A stretch of 7,675 nt of DNA from an uncultured Eubacteriales bacterium (GTDB lineage: Bacteria; Bacillota; Clostridia; UMGS1840). The notes under the pieces were generated by a model, which worked only from the letters and a program-made list of their open reading frames with translations, made no database searches and was not told the origin of the DNA. Of the stretch, positions 6,024 through 7,675 are shown one piece after another. The stretch's first letter is position 1, and each line of letters opens with the position of its first letter. The stretch is taken from positions 1 through 7,675 of the forward strand of contig USLP01000057.1 in the NCBI GenBank assembly GCA_900555525.1. Direction: 5' to 3'. The position numbers were made by a program, and so were the translations under genes.

Positions 6024-6032
6024 TTATGATTG

Positions 6033-6066
6033 AAAATAAAAAATGCGCCAACCGAAGCTGACGCAT
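6033..6066 (-). terminator. Intrinsic terminator of the small RNA, C(UUCG)G loop
   Basis: On the minus strand ATGCGTCAGC (6066-6057) pairs with GTTGGCGCAT (6052-6043), with two G-U pairs, around a UUCG tetraloop closed by C-G. A U-rich run TTTTTATTTTC follows (complement of 6032-6042). The very stable tetraloop and the tail make this the strongest terminator in the window. Confidence 0.9.
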
Positions 6067-6244
6067 GAAAAATGCAAACTCCGATTTGTTGCTATACAAA
6101 CTTAACCGAAGCCATATTTTCAAGCAAAATATGCTTTAGTACCGTTGGAATTTGCATTTTTGCCAAATTCTTATAAGTACTAAAGCAAACATGGAGATAC
6201 ACCGTGCGGCGCTCTCCCAAAGTTTCGATTAAGTTTTGTATAGC
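6033..6244 (-). ncRNA. Candidate standalone structured small RNA, about 210 nt
   Basis: The predicted RNA starts at 6244, 6 nt after a perfect promoter, and ends in an intrinsic terminator near 6034. Its first 21 nt (6244-6224) pair with 6110-6091 to form a 20-bp terminal helix with one bulged A and one U-G pair. Inside are three hairpins: P2, GGAGA/TCTCC at 6193-6197 and 6213-6217 with an inner CGCC/GGTG stem; P3, a perfect 10-bp stem at 6133-6142 and 6177-6186, capped by a second stem (6148-6153 with 6165-6170); and P4, a perfect 8-bp stem at 6113-6120 and 6126-6133. A linker (6090-6067) leads to the terminator and can pair with the P3 tip. Every non-Watson-Crick position in the helices is G-U on this strand, apart from the bulges. 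No convincing protein frame lies inside. I do not recognise the family: it lacks the features I know of tmRNA, SRP RNA, RNase P RNA, T-box or common riboswitches, and no gene follows in its direction before the terminator. Confidence 0.75.
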
Positions 6245-6250
6245 ATTATT

Positions 6251-6279
6251 ATTATACCACAGTTACATTTATCTGTCAA
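6251..6279 (-). promoter_or_regulatory. Perfect sigma-A promoter of the small RNA
   Basis: On the minus strand, TTGACA (complement of 6274-6279), exactly 17 nt, and TATAAT (complement of 6251-6256) match the full consensus. The expected start at about 6244 is the first base of the terminal helix, so promoter and RNA structure agree on the 5' end. Such a promoter predicts abundant expression. Confidence 0.88.
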
Positions 6280-6291
6280 GAATTTAAGCAC

Positions 6292-6319
6292 AAAAAAGCA
6301 GACAATTTTATTTGTCTGC
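6292..6319 (-). terminator. Intrinsic terminator just upstream of the small-RNA promoter
   Basis: GCAGACAA (6298-6305) and TTGTCTGC (6312-6319) form a perfect 8-bp stem with a 6-nt loop. On the minus strand it is followed by six U (complement of 6292-6297). It ends 13 nt before the small RNA's -35 element. No minus-strand gene lies to its right, so it may insulate the RNA from antisense transcription of the epimerase region. Confidence 0.7.
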
Positions 6320-6363
6320 AAAAATTTTGATAAGTATATATTACCGCTAACTTAATTCCGTAG

Positions 6364-6385
6364 GGGCGGACCTGTGTGTCCGCCC
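6364..6385. repeat. REP-like palindromic element
   Basis: GGGCGGAC (6364-6371) and GTCCGCCC (6378-6385) form a perfect 8-bp GC-rich stem with a 6-nt CTGTGT loop, inside the context CCGTAGGGG...CCCGAAAA. Its G+C content is far above the surrounding sequence. From memory, dispersed intergenic palindromes of this GTAGGGGCG... style are common in Clostridia; I could not verify copies outside this window. It is not a terminator, because there is no U-run on either side. Confidence 0.6.
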
Positions 6386-6410
6386 GAAAACCAAATGTTT
6401 GAACACTCCC

Positions 6411-6458
6411 ATAAAAATAGCGATATAAATTGCGTTGCAATTTGCGATATATTTTTAT
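6411..6458. repeat. Nested palindrome with direct GCGATAT repeats
   Basis: Outer arms ATAAAAATA (6411-6419) and TATTTTTAT (6450-6458), and inner arms AAATTGC (6427-6433) and GCAATTT (6437-6443), are each perfectly complementary around a GTT loop. Between them each side carries the same GCGATA(T) word as a direct repeat (6420-6426 and 6444-6450), forming an internal loop. A third GCGATAT lies at 6464-6470. It sits 60-107 bp upstream of the epimerase start and may be part of a small repeat element or a regulatory region. Confidence 0.5.
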
Positions 6459-6517
6459 AAAATGCGATATTGCCTATCGGCGATGAAGCTGAACGTAACA
6501 GAAAGGAAATGATATAA

Positions 6518-7648
6518 ATGGCAGAAAAAATGAAGGTTATGACGATTATCGGCACTCGTCCCGAAATAATCCGCTTAAGCGAGGTTATAAAGCGCTGTGA
6601 TAAATATTTTAATCATATACTTGTACATACGGGGCAAAACTGGGATTATACGCTCAATCAGGTGTTTTTCGATAATTTGAAATTAAGAGCCCCCGACTAC
6701 TATCTTGACAGCGTGGGCAAGGATTTGGGCGAAACGATGGGAAATATTATCGCAAAATCATATGAGGTTTTGGAAAAGGAAAAGCCGGAAGCTTTGCTTA
6801 TTTTGGGCGATACAAATTCCGCCCTTGCGGCAATTTCCGCAAAACGTCTTAAAATTCCGATTTTCCATATGGAAGCGGGAAACCGCTGCTGGGACTGGAA
6901 TGTTTCGGAAATGATAAACAGAAAAATAGTTGACCATATTTCCGATATAAACCTGCCGTATACGGAGCATTCGAGACGTTATCTTTTGTCGGAGGGAATA
7001 GACGGCAAGACGATTTTTGTTACGGGTTCTCCCATGCGCGAGGTTCTTAAAAATCATATGGACGAAATAAACCGAAGCGATGTTTTAACGCGTATGAATT
7101 TGGAGCCGAAGAAATATATTCTCGTTTCTGCACACCGTGAAGAAAACATTGATAACGAGGAGCATTTTATGTCGCTTATGACGGCGATTAACGAAATTGC
7201 GGAAAAATATAAAATGCCGATTATTTATTCGACGCACCCCAGAAGTATGAAATTTATCGAAAAGAGAAATTTCAAATTTCATCCGCTCGTTCAAAACCCG
7301 AAGCCGTTCGGATTTTTCGATTACAATAAGCTTCAGCTTAACAGCTACTGCGTTCTTTCGGACAGCGGCACGCTTTCCGAGGAATCGGCAATGCTCAACT
7401 TCCCCGGTGTTCTCATAAGAACCTCCACGGAACGCCCCGAGGTTTTGGATAAGGGAACGGTCGTTATAGGCGGTATTAAGGGAAACGACGTTGCGCAGGC
7501 TATGGATTTGGCGGTTAGTATGTACGACAACAACGAGCCTACCGTTATGGCGGAGGACTATGCCGATACAAACGTTTCGGTCAAAGTCGTGAAATTAATT
7601 CAAAGCTATGCAAAAATAGTAAATCTCACAGTTTGGAACAAATTTTAA
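6518..7648 (+). CDS. wecB: Non-hydrolysing UDP-HexNAc 2-epimerase, FnlC/WbjD/CapG-like
   Basis: The 376-residue cytoplasmic GT-B-fold epimerase inverts C2 of a UDP-N-acetylhexosamine for cell-surface polysaccharide synthesis. Visible motifs are GTRPEIIR (12-19), LGDTNS (96-101, D98), HMEAGNR (117-123, E119), E131 in SEMINR, SAHREEN (204-210, H206), SDSGT (281-285) and TSTERPE (302-308). D98, E119, E131 and H206 correspond to the residues important in E. coli WecB. HMEAGNRC, then VDHISDINLPYTEHSRRYLL, resembles the FnlC/WbjD/CapG branch, which makes UDP-N-acetyl-L-fucosamine, more than WecB, which makes UDP-ManNAc. The symbol is therefore the generic family name. One oddity is WDWNVSEM, where I would expect a form like FDxxVPEE. 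The start has AAAGGA (6502-6507) 10 nt upstream. Partner genes (fnlA or fnlB type) are not visible; the window ends 27 bp after the stop. Confidence 0.9.
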   Translation: MAEKMKVMTIIGTRPEIIRLSEVIKRCDKYFNHILVHTGQNWDYTLNQVFFDNLKLRAPDYYLDSVGKDLGETMGNIIAKSYEVLEKEKPEALLILGDTNSALAAISAKRLKIPIFHMEAGNRCWDWNVSEMINRKIVDHISDINLPYTEHSRRYLLSEGIDGKTIFVTGSPMREVLKNHMDEINRSDVLTRMNLEPKKYILVSAHREENIDNEEHFMSLMTAINEIAEKYKMPIIYSTHPRSMKFIEKRNFKFHPLVQNPKPFGFFDYNKLQLNSYCVLSDSGTLSEESAMLNFPGVLIRTSTERPEVLDKGTVVIGGIKGNDVAQAMDLAVSMYDNNEPTVMAEDYADTNVSVKVVKLIQSYAKIVNLTVWNKF

Positions 7649-7675
7649 TAAAAATTAACGGTCGGGTTTTATCCC

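Noticed and set aside
6133..6186. Resemblance of the P3 stem (TTTAGTACT...GTACTAAAG) to a type II CRISPR repeat:anti-repeat duplex, suggesting a natural single-guide or tracrRNA.
   Set aside because: The similarity is only a short AT-rich word, the stem is buried in a closed junction rather than at a 5' guide, and there is no repeat array or cas gene in the window.
6136..6192. 18-codon open frame inside the small RNA (ATG at 6192, minus strand).
   Set aside because: It has no spaced Shine-Dalgarno, its sequence is fully used by the P3 stem and loop, and its composition is not protein-like.
6352..6555. 67-codon minus-strand open frame across the REP-like palindrome and the start of the epimerase gene.
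   Set aside because: It has no ribosome site, crosses two palindromic repeats and overlaps the well supported epimerase start in antisense.

Overview
The window is AT-rich, with tight Shine-Dalgarno sites (GGAGG, AAAGGA), near-consensus sigma-A promoters and short intergenic spacers. Together with a zinc-ribbon AbrB-family regulator and a fermentative D-lactate dehydrogenase, this points to an anaerobic Firmicute of class Clostridia, probably a gut or fermenter lineage. That placement is inferred from gene content and base composition, not from a marker gene.

Left part (1-3665). A truncated minus-strand gene runs off the left edge. Next is a carbohydrate-type divergon. An AraC-family regulator (2808-3665, +) faces away from a two-gene minus-strand operon: a cytoplasmic glycoside-hydrolase-like protein (1026-2684) and a ten-segment DMT/EamA transporter (145-1020). 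The transporter's Shine-Dalgarno lies in the last codons of the hydrolase. A 16-bp palindrome sits on the hydrolase promoter. The simplest reading is uptake or efflux of a sugar or glycoside, its intracellular processing, and control by the regulator.

Middle part (3602-5643). A two-CBS-domain protein (3602-4033, -) converges on the regulator and overlaps its end by 64 bp; a perfect 11-bp inverted repeat lies across that junction. A D-lactate dehydrogenase (4303-5334, +) follows its own strong promoter and a leader of about 140 nt, and carries a cysteine-rich tail. It shares a terminator hairpin with the convergent AbrB/SpoVT-type regulator (5383-5643, -), which also has a consensus promoter.

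Right part (5644-7675). About 870 bp without a recognisable protein gene separates abrB from a non-hydrolysing UDP-HexNAc 2-epimerase (6518-7648, +) that looks more like the FnlC/WbjD/CapG branch than like housekeeping WecB. This gap holds the most striking feature of the window: a minus-strand transcription unit of about 210 nt. It has a perfect TTGACA-N17-TATAAT promoter, a 20-bp terminal helix beginning at the predicted first nucleotide, three internal hairpins, a possible 15-bp long-range pseudoknot and a C(UUCG)G intrinsic terminator. I read it as a standalone structured non-coding RNA and cannot assign it to a family from memory. The rest of the gap contains other hairpins, a possible gene remnant (about 5937-6023) and two palindromic repeat elements (6364-6385, 6411-6458). 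Positions 5769-5890 and 7649-7675 show nothing I can support.
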